Assembly (NCBI GenBank): GCA_017456545.1
Contig: JAFTJE010000012.1
Coordinates: 1-64,000, forward strand
Source: Clostridia bacterium
Lineage (GTDB): Bacteria > Bacillota > Clostridia > Oscillospirales > CAG-272
Direction: 5' to 3'
DNA length: 64,000 nucleotides
In this document: positions 27,131-37,665 of the stretch, piece by piece
Position numbering within the stretch: position 1 is the first letter of the stretch
How the letters are laid out: each line of letters opens with the position of its first letter
Notes under the pieces: generated by a model
Database searches by the model: none
The model's input: only the letters and a program-made list of their open reading frames with translations
What the model was told of the DNA's origin: nothing
Translations under genes and position numbers: made by a program

Positions 27131-29700
27131 CAGTTATCCGATGCCTCTGCTTCCTTTACTGAATTTTCTTCATTTACAGACACAGTATCGGAGATTTTTT
27201 CTTCTCCCTCTGTGGCATCCACACTAATTTCATTATTAATTTCAGAATTTTCCTCTTCCTTTTCGGAATCGGTAAAGGACATCTTAACTATCTTTGCATC
27301 CTTATTAAGCTTCATAACCTTGACGCCTGTTGCACTTCTGTTATATAAGGGAATTTCGGAAACGGAGGTTCTTATTACCACTCCCTCATTTGTAATGGCA
27401 ATAATATCCTTTTCCTCATCCACAACTCCTATGGATGCAAGCTTTCCTGTCTTTTCATTAATATTATGGGCACGGACACCTAATATACCTCTGTTCCTTG
27501 ACTCAAAGTCGGAGAAGCAGCTCCTCTTTCCAAAGCCATTTTCCGTTACTGTCAAGAGCTGCTTTTCATCATCAACTATTACAGCACCTATTACGGAATC
27601 CTCGTCACGGAGCTCAATACCTCTTACACCTCTTGCAGTTCTTCCTACTATGCTTACCTTGTTTTCGGAGAATCTTGCTCCCTGTCCGTTTCTTGTAGCT
27701 ATTATAATATCACTCTCTCCCTTGGTGTGACCTACAAATATAAGCTCATCACCCTCGTCAAGATTAATAGCTATCTTACCGCCCTTACGCTTATTCTCAT
27801 ATTCCTTAACCTCTGTACGCTTGATAACACCGTTTCTTGTAACCATTACAAGGTACTCGTTATCATTAAACTCAGTCAAGGAAATCATAGCTGTAACCCT
27901 TTCACCCTTTTCTATTTCTATAAGGTTAATAAGGTTATTACCCTTGGCTGTTCTTGAGGATTCGGGAATCTCGTATACCTTCTTTATGAATATCTTACCT
28001 CTGTCTGTAAACATAAGCAGGTAGGAATGGCTGTTTGCAACAAGGATATTTTCAATATTATCCTCTTCCTTTGTACCCATACCTATAATACCCTTACCAC
28101 CACGCCTTTGTGCTGAGTAGGTATCTGTTGATACTCTCTTTATATATCCCGCATCTGTAAGAGTTACCACGCACTCGTGTCTGGGAATCAAATCCTCAAG
28201 GTCTATCTCATCCTCGGAATCCACAATCTCCGTTCTTCTTTCATCTGCGTATTTTCTCTTTATTTCAAGAAGCTCTGTCTTTATTATTTCCTTAACAAGA
28301 CCCTCATCTGCAAGAATCTCGTTAAGCTCCTTTATTTTCGCATAAAGACTGTTTAATCTATCCTCTATCTTCTGTCTTTCAAGACCGGAGAGTCTGCCGA
28401 GAGTCATATCCACAATAGCCTGGGCCTGCTCATCGGTAAGCAAAAATCTCTCCTTAAGGTTTTCCTTAGCTGCCTGTGTGCTCTCGGATGCTCTGATAAT
28501 TGAAATTATCACATCAATATTATCAATAGCAGTCTTGTAGCCCTCATAAATATGAGCCTCTGCCTTAGCCTTGGCTAAGTCAAATTTTGTTCTTCTTACT
28601 ATTACTTCCTCTTGGAATTTTATATATTCTCCGAGAAGCTCACGGAGTCCGAGAGTCTTAGGCTCACCGTTTACAAGTGCAAGCATATTTACAGCACATG
28701 TATCCTGGAGCTGTGTGTTCTTATAAAGTGTATTGAGTATTACCTGAGGATTTGCATCCCTCTTATACTCAATTACTATTCTCATACCACGGCGTCCACT
28801 CTCATCACGGAGGTCAGATATTCCCTCAATTCTCTTATCCTTAACCATATCCACTATGGATTTGATCATCTGGCTCTTATTAACCATATAAGGAATCTCG
28901 GTAATTACTATTCTTCTGTGCTCCTCCTCAATAGTCGCCTTGGAACGAACCATTACTCTGCCTTTACCTGTGGTATAGGCATCTATAATACCTCTTCTGC
29001 CGTAAATTGTGGCATAGGTAGGAAAGTCGGGGCCCTTTATATACTCCATCATTTCCTCAACGGTGGCATCGGGATTCTCCATTAAATGGATGGTACCGTC
29101 AATTACCTCACCTAAGTTGTGAGGAGGAATATTGGTAGCCATACCTACGGCAATACCCACGCTTCCGTTTACCAGAAGGTTAGGAAATCTTGATGGGAGT
29201 ATACTTGGCTCCTTTCTTGTATTGTCAAAGTTGGGTACAAGGTCCACTACATCCTTTTCAATATCGGACATAAGCTCATTGGCAAGCTTGGACATTCTCG
29301 CCTCTGTATAACGGTATGCGGCAGCACCGTCTCCGTCCACATTACCGAAGTTACCGTGTCCGTCAACCAATACATATCTCAGTGAGAAGGGCTGTGCCAT
29401 TCTTACAAGTGTACCGTATACGGACTGGTCACCGTGGGGATGATATCTACCGAGAACATTACCTACTGTGGTAGCCGATTTTCTAAAGGGCTTGTCCGAG
29501 GTAAGATTATCCTCGTACATAGCGTACAGTACTCTACGCTGACCGGGCTTCATACCGTCTCTTACATCGGGAAGAGCTCGGCTTACTATAACACTCATGG
29601 AATATTCAAGGAAGGCTTCCTTTACCCTTGATTCCATTTGTCTGTTTACTATCATTTGCTCGGTATTTTCATAATCGAGCAATTCATCTCTGTCTCTCAT
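27130..29700 (-). CDS. gyrA: DNA gyrase subunit A
   Basis: 856 residues. The catalytic Tyr is Y131 in AAAYRYTEARM; the gyrase-specific GyrA box is QRRGGKG, which separates it from ParC. C-terminal beta-pinwheel repeats and an acidic tail follow. The quinolone-determining region reads HPHGDQSVYGTLV: the residues equivalent to E. coli Ser83 and Asp87 are Gln92 and Gly96. It follows gyrB by 14 bases and overlaps the next gene by one. Confidence 0.98.
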   Translation of the reverse strand: MRDRDELLDYENTEQMIVNRQMESRVKEAFLEYSMSVIVSRALPDVRDGMKPGQRRVLYAMYEDNLTSDKPFRKSATTVGNVLGRYHPHGDQSVYGTLVRMAQPFSLRYVLVDGHGNFGNVDGDGAAAYRYTEARMSKLANELMSDIEKDVVDLVPNFDNTRKEPSILPSRFPNLLVNGSVGIAVGMATNIPPHNLGEVIDGTIHLMENPDATVEEMMEYIKGPDFPTYATIYGRRGIIDAYTTGKGRVMVRSKATIEEEHRRIVITEIPYMVNKSQMIKSIVDMVKDKRIEGISDLRDESGRRGMRIVIEYKRDANPQVILNTLYKNTQLQDTCAVNMLALVNGEPKTLGLRELLGEYIKFQEEVIVRRTKFDLAKAKAEAHIYEGYKTAIDNIDVIISIIRASESTQAAKENLKERFLLTDEQAQAIVDMTLGRLSGLERQKIEDRLNSLYAKIKELNEILADEGLVKEIIKTELLEIKRKYADERRTEIVDSEDEIDLEDLIPRHECVVTLTDAGYIKRVSTDTYSAQRRGGKGIIGMGTKEEDNIENILVANSHSYLLMFTDRGKIFIKKVYEIPESSRTAKGNNLINLIEIEKGERVTAMISLTEFNDNEYLVMVTRNGVIKRTEVKEYENKRKGGKIAINLDEGDELIFVGHTKGESDIIIATRNGQGARFSENKVSIVGRTARGVRGIELRDEDSVIGAVIVDDEKQLLTVTENGFGKRSCFSDFESRNRGILGVRAHNINEKTGKLASIGVVDEEKDIIAITNEGVVIRTSVSEIPLYNRSATGVKVMKLNKDAKIVKMSFTDSEKEEENSEINNEISVDATEGEEKISDTVSVNEENSVKEAEASDN

Positions 29701-29714
29701 ATATCCGAGCCTCC

Positions 29715-31661
<1,947 letters not shown>

Positions 31662-31715
31662 TCATAATGCTTAACACATAAATAAAGTGCAAAATTTTAA
31701 TTTGATTTCTTTTAT

Positions 31716-31943
31716 CTATTTATAAATTGTTGATGAGTTAAAGGGGGATAGGTATACTGTTTCATCCCTCATTATTATAAAGGATTTGGGAAGCTCATAG
31801 CCTAAGGGAATTACTCTTTTTTCCTTTTCGGCTTCCTTGAGAAATTTTCTTGTATAAAGGGACACAGTAGATGAGTCAAGGTCAAATATAGCTACTATAT
31901 CCTCTCTTCTCACAGACTTTGAGGGTCCTATGTGAAGGTACAT
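31716..31943 (-). CDS. remB: DUF370 / RemB-like regulatory protein
   Basis: 75 residues (MYLHIGPSKSVRREDIVAIFDLD...). It belongs to the DUF370 group, which includes RemA/RemB of Bacillus, small DNA-binding proteins controlling matrix and osmoprotection genes. It lies between recF and gyrB exactly as remB (yaaB) does in Bacillus, and its ATG overlaps the recF TAA by one base. Confidence 0.88.
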   Translation of the reverse strand: MYLHIGPSKSVRREDIVAIFDLDSSTVSLYTRKFLKEAEKEKRVIPLGYELPKSFIIMRDETVYLSPFNSSTIYK

Positions 31944-33043
31944 TATATTCTTCTTCCTTCCTTGATTCTTATCATATTTTCATTATAGCTGTCAAAAACA
32001 GAGGGCTCACAGGTGGTTATAATAACCTGCTTATTATCAATGCTTGATAAAATATATTGCTTTCTTCTCTCATCAAGCTCCGATAAAACATCGTCAAGCA
32101 GAAAAACAGGATATTCCCCCGTATATTCCCTGCTTATTTCTCCCTCTGCCATTTTCATAGCCAGTGCAAGGGACCTCTGCTGTCCCTGGGAGGCATAAAG
32201 TCGGGAATCTCTACCGTTTATATCTATTTTCAAATCATCCTTGTGTATACCGTAAAGGGTGGAGCCGTATTTAATCTCCCTTTCCCTGCTTGAACAGTAA
32301 AGAGAAAGATATTTTTCCCTTATCTCCTCCTTACTCCGACTGTCCTTGAGAGAATGGTTGGCATCGTAGGTAACGGTGGGTATTTCCTTACCGTCGGTCA
32401 TATCCTTGAAAAATTCCTTTACCCAATAATCGAGCCTTCTTATATATTCATCTCTTATAATGCTTATTTCTGCCGAAAGGGAGGATAGCTCCTCGGAATA
32501 AACATCCAAAAGCTGTTTTATATTGCTTTCCTCGGATTCCTCTCTTTTAAGTACGGCATTTCTGTTCATTATATAATTGTTATACTTGGCAAGGAGCCTT
32601 ATATAATTCGGCTTAAGCTGGGATATAGCCACATCAAGAAAGCTTCTTCTTACAGAAGGGGAATCACTGATAATACCGAGATGGGACGGGCAGAATAATA
32701 CAGCACGGAATTCTCCTATTATCTCAGAGGTCCTTGACACCCTTACATTATTTCTGTAAAAGGCTTTTGGCTTACTTTGGGATATTTCTACACCTAAGGT
32801 AACAGGACCCGAGGAATTTTCAAATTTAAGTAGGGAATAGGCAGATTGGGAGCCGAATTTTATAAGCTCCTTATCCTTTGAGGCACGAAAGCTTCTGCCC
32901 CTTGCAAAAATATAAATTCCTTCAAGAATATTGGTTTTTCCCTGGGCATTGTCTCCGTAAATCACATTGACCCCGTCGGAAAACTCAATAGCTTCACTTT
33001 CTATATTGCGAAAGCTTATCAGCTCTGTGCTTTTTATTTTCAT
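31943..33043 (-). CDS. recF: DNA replication/repair protein RecF
   Basis: 366 residues with Walker A YGDNAQGKTN, an SMC-like signature region (YASQGQQRSLALAMKMAE) and Walker B VFLLDDVLSELDERR. RecF loads RecA at gaps. Its ATG overlaps the dnaN TGA (TGATG). The small S4-domain gene (yaaA) that often sits between dnaN and recF is absent. Confidence 0.97.
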   Translation of the reverse strand: MKIKSTELISFRNIESEAIEFSDGVNVIYGDNAQGKTNILEGIYIFARGRSFRASKDKELIKFGSQSAYSLLKFENSSGPVTLGVEISQSKPKAFYRNNVRVSRTSEIIGEFRAVLFCPSHLGIISDSPSVRRSFLDVAISQLKPNYIRLLAKYNNYIMNRNAVLKREESEESNIKQLLDVYSEELSSLSAEISIIRDEYIRRLDYWVKEFFKDMTDGKEIPTVTYDANHSLKDSRSKEEIREKYLSLYCSSREREIKYGSTLYGIHKDDLKIDINGRDSRLYASQGQQRSLALAMKMAEGEISREYTGEYPVFLLDDVLSELDERRKQYILSSIDNKQVIITTCEPSVFDSYNENMIRIKEGRRI

Positions 33044-34188
33044 CAGCTATTCATTCTTATGGGCATTACAAAGTACTTGTAGGTGCCCTCCTCTTTATTT
33101 TGGGGCTCTATAAGAACTCCCGAAAAGGGATTGGAGTAGGACATCTTTATTTCACCGTCATCACATACTCTTATAGCCTCCAAAAGGAATTTACAGTTGA
33201 ATGCAATTGTAATAGAGCCATCATTTTCCTTTCTTATATCCAATTCATCATAAACATTACCGTTAGCAGAATTGGTGGAAATGGAAAGAACCTCATCTAT
33301 TGTAAACTTAACAAAGGAACGGATAGAGCCGTTTAATCTGTCCTCTACTATAAGGGAGGATCTTTCAAGGGCGTTTCTCAAATCCTCTGCCTTAAGGTAA
33401 GTAACTATCTTGTGCTCCTTAGGTAAAAGTCTTTCATAATTTATATAATCGGAATCTATGGTTTTTGAGAAGAGTGTAAATTCTCCTATTTTGAACACCA
33501 TATATCTTCTTGTAACCTTGATTTCCATGGTATCCTCGGAATCCTTTATCATCTTTATAGCATCCGATAAGGTTTTACCGGGAACTATAAATTTAAGGTT
33601 CAAGGAGGAGCCGTCTCTGTTTCTGCTTTCAAGAGCAACCCTTTTCTCACAGAAGGCAAGACGGTTGGAATCACAGGAAACGATAGTAACAGAATCCTCA
33701 TCTATCTGGAAATAAGCTCCTGAGAAAACAGGTCTTGAATCATTCTGGGCAATGGCAAAGGATATCTTATTAACAAGCTTCTTAAAGAGATACTGGGGTA
33801 TTACAAAGCCTTTTTCACCCAAAACATCGGGAATGGAGGGAAAATCTCCACCGGGGAGAGCCTTGATATCAAAGTGGGAAAGACCGGACTCAATAACTGT
33901 TTTATAATTGGAGTCTACTGAAACCTTTATTTCCCCGTCGGGAAGAGTTTTGATAATCTGCAAGAATTTCTGTGCTTCTATTACACAGTTGCCCTCCTCC
34001 AATACTTGGCACTCAAACTGTGTTTTAATACCCTTTTCATTATCAAAGGTCTCAGCCTTACATATATTATCAGAGGTACAGTTTAAGTGGAAGCCCTCAA
34101 GGGCGGGAATTGCGGTTCTTGAGGATACGGTATAAGTAAGAGGGGAAAGATAATTTAATATTGTCTGCTTGTCAAAAATTACGATCAT
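33043..34188 (-). CDS. dnaN: DNA polymerase III sliding clamp (beta subunit)
   Basis: 381 residues, the usual three-domain clamp. Recognisable text: SSRTAIPALEGFHLNC, ALPGGDFPSIPD, NDSRPVFSGAYFQID, SCDSNRLAF, IKMSYSNPFSGVLIEP and the C-terminal VMPIRMNS. It starts after the 421-base dnaA-dnaN intergenic region that carries DnaA boxes. Confidence 0.97.
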   Translation of the reverse strand: MIVIFDKQTILNYLSPLTYTVSSRTAIPALEGFHLNCTSDNICKAETFDNEKGIKTQFECQVLEEGNCVIEAQKFLQIIKTLPDGEIKVSVDSNYKTVIESGLSHFDIKALPGGDFPSIPDVLGEKGFVIPQYLFKKLVNKISFAIAQNDSRPVFSGAYFQIDEDSVTIVSCDSNRLAFCEKRVALESRNRDGSSLNLKFIVPGKTLSDAIKMIKDSEDTMEIKVTRRYMVFKIGEFTLFSKTIDSDYINYERLLPKEHKIVTYLKAEDLRNALERSSLIVEDRLNGSIRSFVKFTIDEVLSISTNSANGNVYDELDIRKENDGSITIAFNCKFLLEAIRVCDDGEIKMSYSNPFSGVLIEPQNKEEGTYKYFVMPIRMNS

Positions 34189-34609
34189 AATATAATTCCT
34201 CCAAAATAAGGTTAAGGTCTATTAATTTGCCTTTGATTTGAAATTAATTTTCGGTGCTTTTCGAAAAATCTTTTTTTCTTGTTTTTTTTATTTAATAAAT
34301 AATTAATATTGGCAGTAGCAGGAGTAAAAGTATTAGGGGTATGGGAAAGAGTTGAAAACTCCGAATTTCCTTACAAATCAAGGGAAAACCTTTTATTTTT
34401 ATCAACTTTTTAAGGTTGTAAGGTGTGGAAAAGTATTGACCCTTTTCGACATAAAATTTCTCTTGTTTTCCACAAAATCCCGTTGGTTGATTAAAAGGGT
34501 GTGGAAAACTTTTTATTTTTATTTGTAAAAAACCGTAAAAAGCCTTGATTTATAAGGGTATTTGATAATTTTGAGTAAATGTGAGTTTTCCACAGTTATC
34601 AACACTCAG
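34189..34609. other. oriC: Candidate replication origin (dnaA-dnaN intergenic region)
   Basis: This 421-base AT-rich gap contains four exact TTTTCCACA boxes (34424-34432 and 34500-34508 on the minus strand; 34466-34474 and 34586-34594 on the plus strand) and TTATCAACA at 34596-34604. The canonical TTATCCACA is absent. T-rich stretches (TTTTATTTTTAT at 34390 and 34510, TTAATAAATAATTAATATT near 34291) are possible unwinding sites. Location between dnaA and dnaN is the classical Firmicute origin position. A second cluster lies at 45736-45910. Confidence 0.75.
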
Positions 34610-35989
34610 TTAAATTCCCGAGGTTATGGTTCTTATAAGCTCACGAATTTCCATAGAGAGCTCTCCGTTGTGCTCCATTTCCTCCTTTATCACCTTTTCC
34701 GAGGATATTACAGTGGTTCTGTCTCTGTTAAGAGCCTTACCTATCTGTCCCTGGGATAGGGAGGTTATGGTCCTTGCTATGTATACACAGATGTGTCTTG
34801 CCATAGCTATTTCCATATTTCTCTTGGAGGAAAGTATATCCTCTCTTGAAATATCGTATTTCTTAGATACGGCAAGGATAATTTCATCCATTCTCTTCTC
34901 GTCATTTTCCTTGGTGCTGATAAAATCCTTGATAGCATTCTTTACTCTTTCTATATCCATCTCACCACCCTCAAGCAGAGAGATAGCACCCAGCTTTTTA
35001 ATAACTCCCTCCAGCTGTCTTATGGAAGAGGTTACATTCTCGGCAAGATAATTAAGAGTCTCGGGACTGAGTGTAAGATTGCTCTGCTTAGCCTTCTGCT
35101 TAAGAATAGCTACACGGAGGTCAAAGTCGGGTAGGGAGATATCTGCCATAATTCCGGACATAAATCTTGACTGTAATCTTTCCTCCAGGGTCTTTATTTC
35201 CTTGGGAGGTCGGTCGGAGGTCAGAATTATCTGCTTGTGCTCCTCGTGGATGGCATTAAAGGTATTGAAAAGCTCCTCCTGAGTAGATATTCTTCCGGCT
35301 ACAAATTGAATATCGTCTATAAGAAGAACATCTGCATTTCTGTACTTGTCCCTGAACTGTATGGTAGTTTTTTTCTGAATGGCATCTATGAGCTGATTTG
35401 TAAATTCCTCACCCTTTACATATATTATTTTTTTGGTGGGGAAATTCTTTGATATACGGTTTGTAATGGCGTAGAGCAAATGAGTCTTTCCCACTCCCGA
35501 GGGACCGTATATAAAAAGAGGATTGTAAAGATTGTGTATATCCACCGTGTCATAGTCCTTATCGGCTACGGCAAGGGAGGCTGCATTGGCAAATTTATTG
35601 GATGAGCCGACCACAAAATTATCAAAGGTATATTCCAGCTTATAGTTATCGGGAACCGTAGCTGTCTTACCCTCGGTATCCTCTCCTCTCTTCATCTTTT
35701 TGAATATTTCTATATTTTCACGGGAGAGGTCTGCCTCACCGTTTTCACGGGAGGTAATGGATATATCCGGCTTGAAGCCCACTATCTGGAAAAGAGCTCC
35801 TGCCAGCTCCTCGGAAAACTGCTTTGCAATAATATCTCTTTTAATATTTGTGGGAGTGGTAAATATTACCTCATCGGGAGTTAAGGATATCATTTTAAGG
35901 TCACTGAACCACAGCTTTACCACCGTGTCTGTATGATTGGATTTAAGTATTTGCAAAACATATTCCCATATATTTTCAAGATCTGTCAT
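34610..35989 (-). CDS. dnaA: Chromosomal replication initiator DnaA
   Basis: The ATG at 35989 (AAAGGA upstream) gives 459 residues. Domain III has Walker A YGPSGVGKTHL, Walker B VLLIDDIQFVAGR and sensor LTSDRPP; domain IV has ARHICVYIARTITSLSQGQIGKALNRDRTTV. The usual DHTTV signature is D423-R424-TTV, so the DNA-contacting His is Arg. Domain I and a short linker precede. A perfect promoter lies upstream. Confidence 0.97.
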   Translation of the reverse strand: MTDLENIWEYVLQILKSNHTDTVVKLWFSDLKMISLTPDEVIFTTPTNIKRDIIAKQFSEELAGALFQIVGFKPDISITSRENGEADLSRENIEIFKKMKRGEDTEGKTATVPDNYKLEYTFDNFVVGSSNKFANAASLAVADKDYDTVDIHNLYNPLFIYGPSGVGKTHLLYAITNRISKNFPTKKIIYVKGEEFTNQLIDAIQKKTTIQFRDKYRNADVLLIDDIQFVAGRISTQEELFNTFNAIHEEHKQIILTSDRPPKEIKTLEERLQSRFMSGIMADISLPDFDLRVAILKQKAKQSNLTLSPETLNYLAENVTSSIRQLEGVIKKLGAISLLEGGEMDIERVKNAIKDFISTKENDEKRMDEIILAVSKKYDISREDILSSKRNMEIAMARHICVYIARTITSLSQGQIGKALNRDRTTVISSEKVIKEEMEHNGELSMEIRELIRTITSGI

Positions 35990-36094
35990 AATTTGTCCTT
36001 TCTTAAGAGCTGTAAAGGAAGAGCACTCCAAAAGATAATATTAACAGCTAAGCCCTTAAAGTTAGATTAAGAATATTATATTTATACATATATA

Positions 36095-36123
36095 ATTATA
36101 ATATATATCCAAAATATTGTCAA
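36095..36123 (-). promoter_or_regulatory. dnaA promoter
   Basis: On the minus strand TTGACA (36118-36123) and TATAAT (36095-36100) are 17 bases apart, the consensus arrangement. The leader to the dnaA ATG is about 100 bases. No TTTTCCACA or TTATCCACA box is seen between the promoter and dnaA. Confidence 0.9.
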
Positions 36124-36195
36124 GGTGGAAAGGGAGATTTTTTCTAAAATAATAACCCGATTTTGGGACAATTTAAGCATATTTTTATTTGCACC

Positions 36196-36267
36196 TTGAA
36201 AATGAGGAAAAAAAAGTATATAATTATCATACATAAAAAATCAGAGGGCAGATAAGATAATCTGCCC
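36196..36267 (+). promoter_or_regulatory. trkA promoter and leader hairpin
   Basis: TTGAAA (36196-36201), 17 bases, TATAAT (36219-36224). The leader contains a perfect 8-bp hairpin GGGCAGAT-AAGATA-ATCTGCCC (36246-36267) before the AGGGAGAG ribosome site. There is no T run, so it is not a terminator; it may stabilise the mRNA or bind a regulator. Confidence 0.8.
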
Positions 36268-36299
36268 GATGAATAAAAATACAAGAAGGGAGAGAAGAT

Positions 36300-37664
36300 A
36301 TGAAGATATTTATAGTAGGCGGAGGACAGGTAGGAAGTAACCTTGCCACCTCCCTCGTTGCCGAAATGCATGACATCACGGTTATAGACCCTGACGAAAG
36401 GGTGCTGGAATCCATAGGAAGCCGTAACGATGTAATATGCTATGTGGGAAACGGAGCCTCCTTCTCCGTACTTCAGTCTGCCGGTATCGAGGAATGTGAC
36501 CTTATGATTGCCGTAACTCTTTCCGATGAGGTAAATATGCTTGCCTGCCTCTGTGCCCATAAGCTGGGTGTAAGGCATACGGTAGCCAGAGTGAGAAACG
36601 GGGACTATACCTCCCAGCTATATGAGCTTAAAAAGGATTTGGGACTTACAATGGCTATAAATCCTGAAAAGGCAGCAGCCGAGGAAATAGCGAGAATAAT
36701 ACGCTTTCCATCTGCCTCCCGTATTGAGCTTTTTGCCAAAGGCAGGATGGAAATGGTTTCCTTTAAGATACCTAAGGATAACCCTCTTGAAAACATGATG
36801 CTTAAAAATCTGACAGCCACCCTTAATATCAAGGTGCTTGTATGTGCTGTTGACCGTAGAGGAGAGCTTATAATCCCGGGTGGAGATTTTGTAATCAAGG
36901 CAGGGGATGAGCTCTATATAACCGGCTCCCCAAAGGAAATTGAAAGAGCATTGAGAAGAGCAAAGCTCTATGTAAACCCCGTAAAGAATCTTGTTATAAG
37001 TGGCGGAGGAAGAATTACTCATCATCTTTGCGAGGCACTCTCCAAGAAAAACATATCCCTAAAAATTATAGAAAGGGATAATGATAAGGCAGAGGAAATG
37101 GCAGCTCTTATTCCTTCTGCTGTGGTCATCAACGGAGATTCCACAGATGAGGAGCTCCTTATTGAGGAGGGTATAAAAAATGCAGATGCCTATGTGGCTC
37201 TGGGAGAAACGGAGGAGGGAAATATACTCAGCTCCCTTTTCGCCAAGAGAAACGGAGTCAAAAAGGTAATAGCAAAAACAGACAGTGAAAGAATGGGAGC
37301 TATTACAAGAGAGCTTGGTCTTGAGACCTCTGTGTCACCGAAAACCGTTACCGTTAACAGTATTTTGCGTTATGTCAGGGCTATGGCAGAGAGTGAATCC
37401 TGCGAAAACATAACATCCCTTTATAAGATTCTTGACGGTCGTGCCGAAATATTGGAGTTTACTGTTGATGAGGCAATTGACGGACTTACGGGAATCACAC
37501 TAAAGGAGCTTTCATTAAAAAAGAATCTTCTTATAGCAGGAATAGTTCGTAAAAACGAGGCAATAATCCCGGGTGGTAGCGATTTTATCAGCGTGGGAGA
37601 TTCTGTTCTTGTTCTGACATCAGGTCACTCCTTTACAAGGCTTAGTGACATTATAGAGGGCTGA
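36300..37664 (+). CDS. trkA: Potassium uptake regulatory subunit TrkA
   Basis: 454 residues with two RCK modules. Each has a Rossmann nucleotide site (KIFIVGGGQVGSNLA at the N-terminus; KNLVISGGGRITHHL at about residue 228) and a TrkA-C domain. It gates TrkH in response to ATP/NAD; in many Firmicutes TrkA-C also binds c-di-AMP, whose hydrolase GdpP is encoded at 3.8-5.8 kb. It ends one base before trkH. Confidence 0.95.
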   Translation: MKIFIVGGGQVGSNLATSLVAEMHDITVIDPDERVLESIGSRNDVICYVGNGASFSVLQSAGIEECDLMIAVTLSDEVNMLACLCAHKLGVRHTVARVRNGDYTSQLYELKKDLGLTMAINPEKAAAEEIARIIRFPSASRIELFAKGRMEMVSFKIPKDNPLENMMLKNLTATLNIKVLVCAVDRRGELIIPGGDFVIKAGDELYITGSPKEIERALRRAKLYVNPVKNLVISGGGRITHHLCEALSKKNISLKIIERDNDKAEEMAALIPSAVVINGDSTDEELLIEEGIKNADAYVALGETEEGNILSSLFAKRNGVKKVIAKTDSERMGAITRELGLETSVSPKTVTVNSILRYVRAMAESESCENITSLYKILDGRAEILEFTVDEAIDGLTGITLKELSLKKNLLIAGIVRKNEAIIPGGSDFISVGDSVLVLTSGHSFTRLSDIIEG

Positions 37665-37665
37665 T

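Noticed and set aside
36225-36299. c-di-AMP (ydaO) riboswitch in the trkA leader
   Set aside because: The leader is only about 70 bases with one simple hairpin; the ydaO aptamer is much larger and its conserved bulges are absent.
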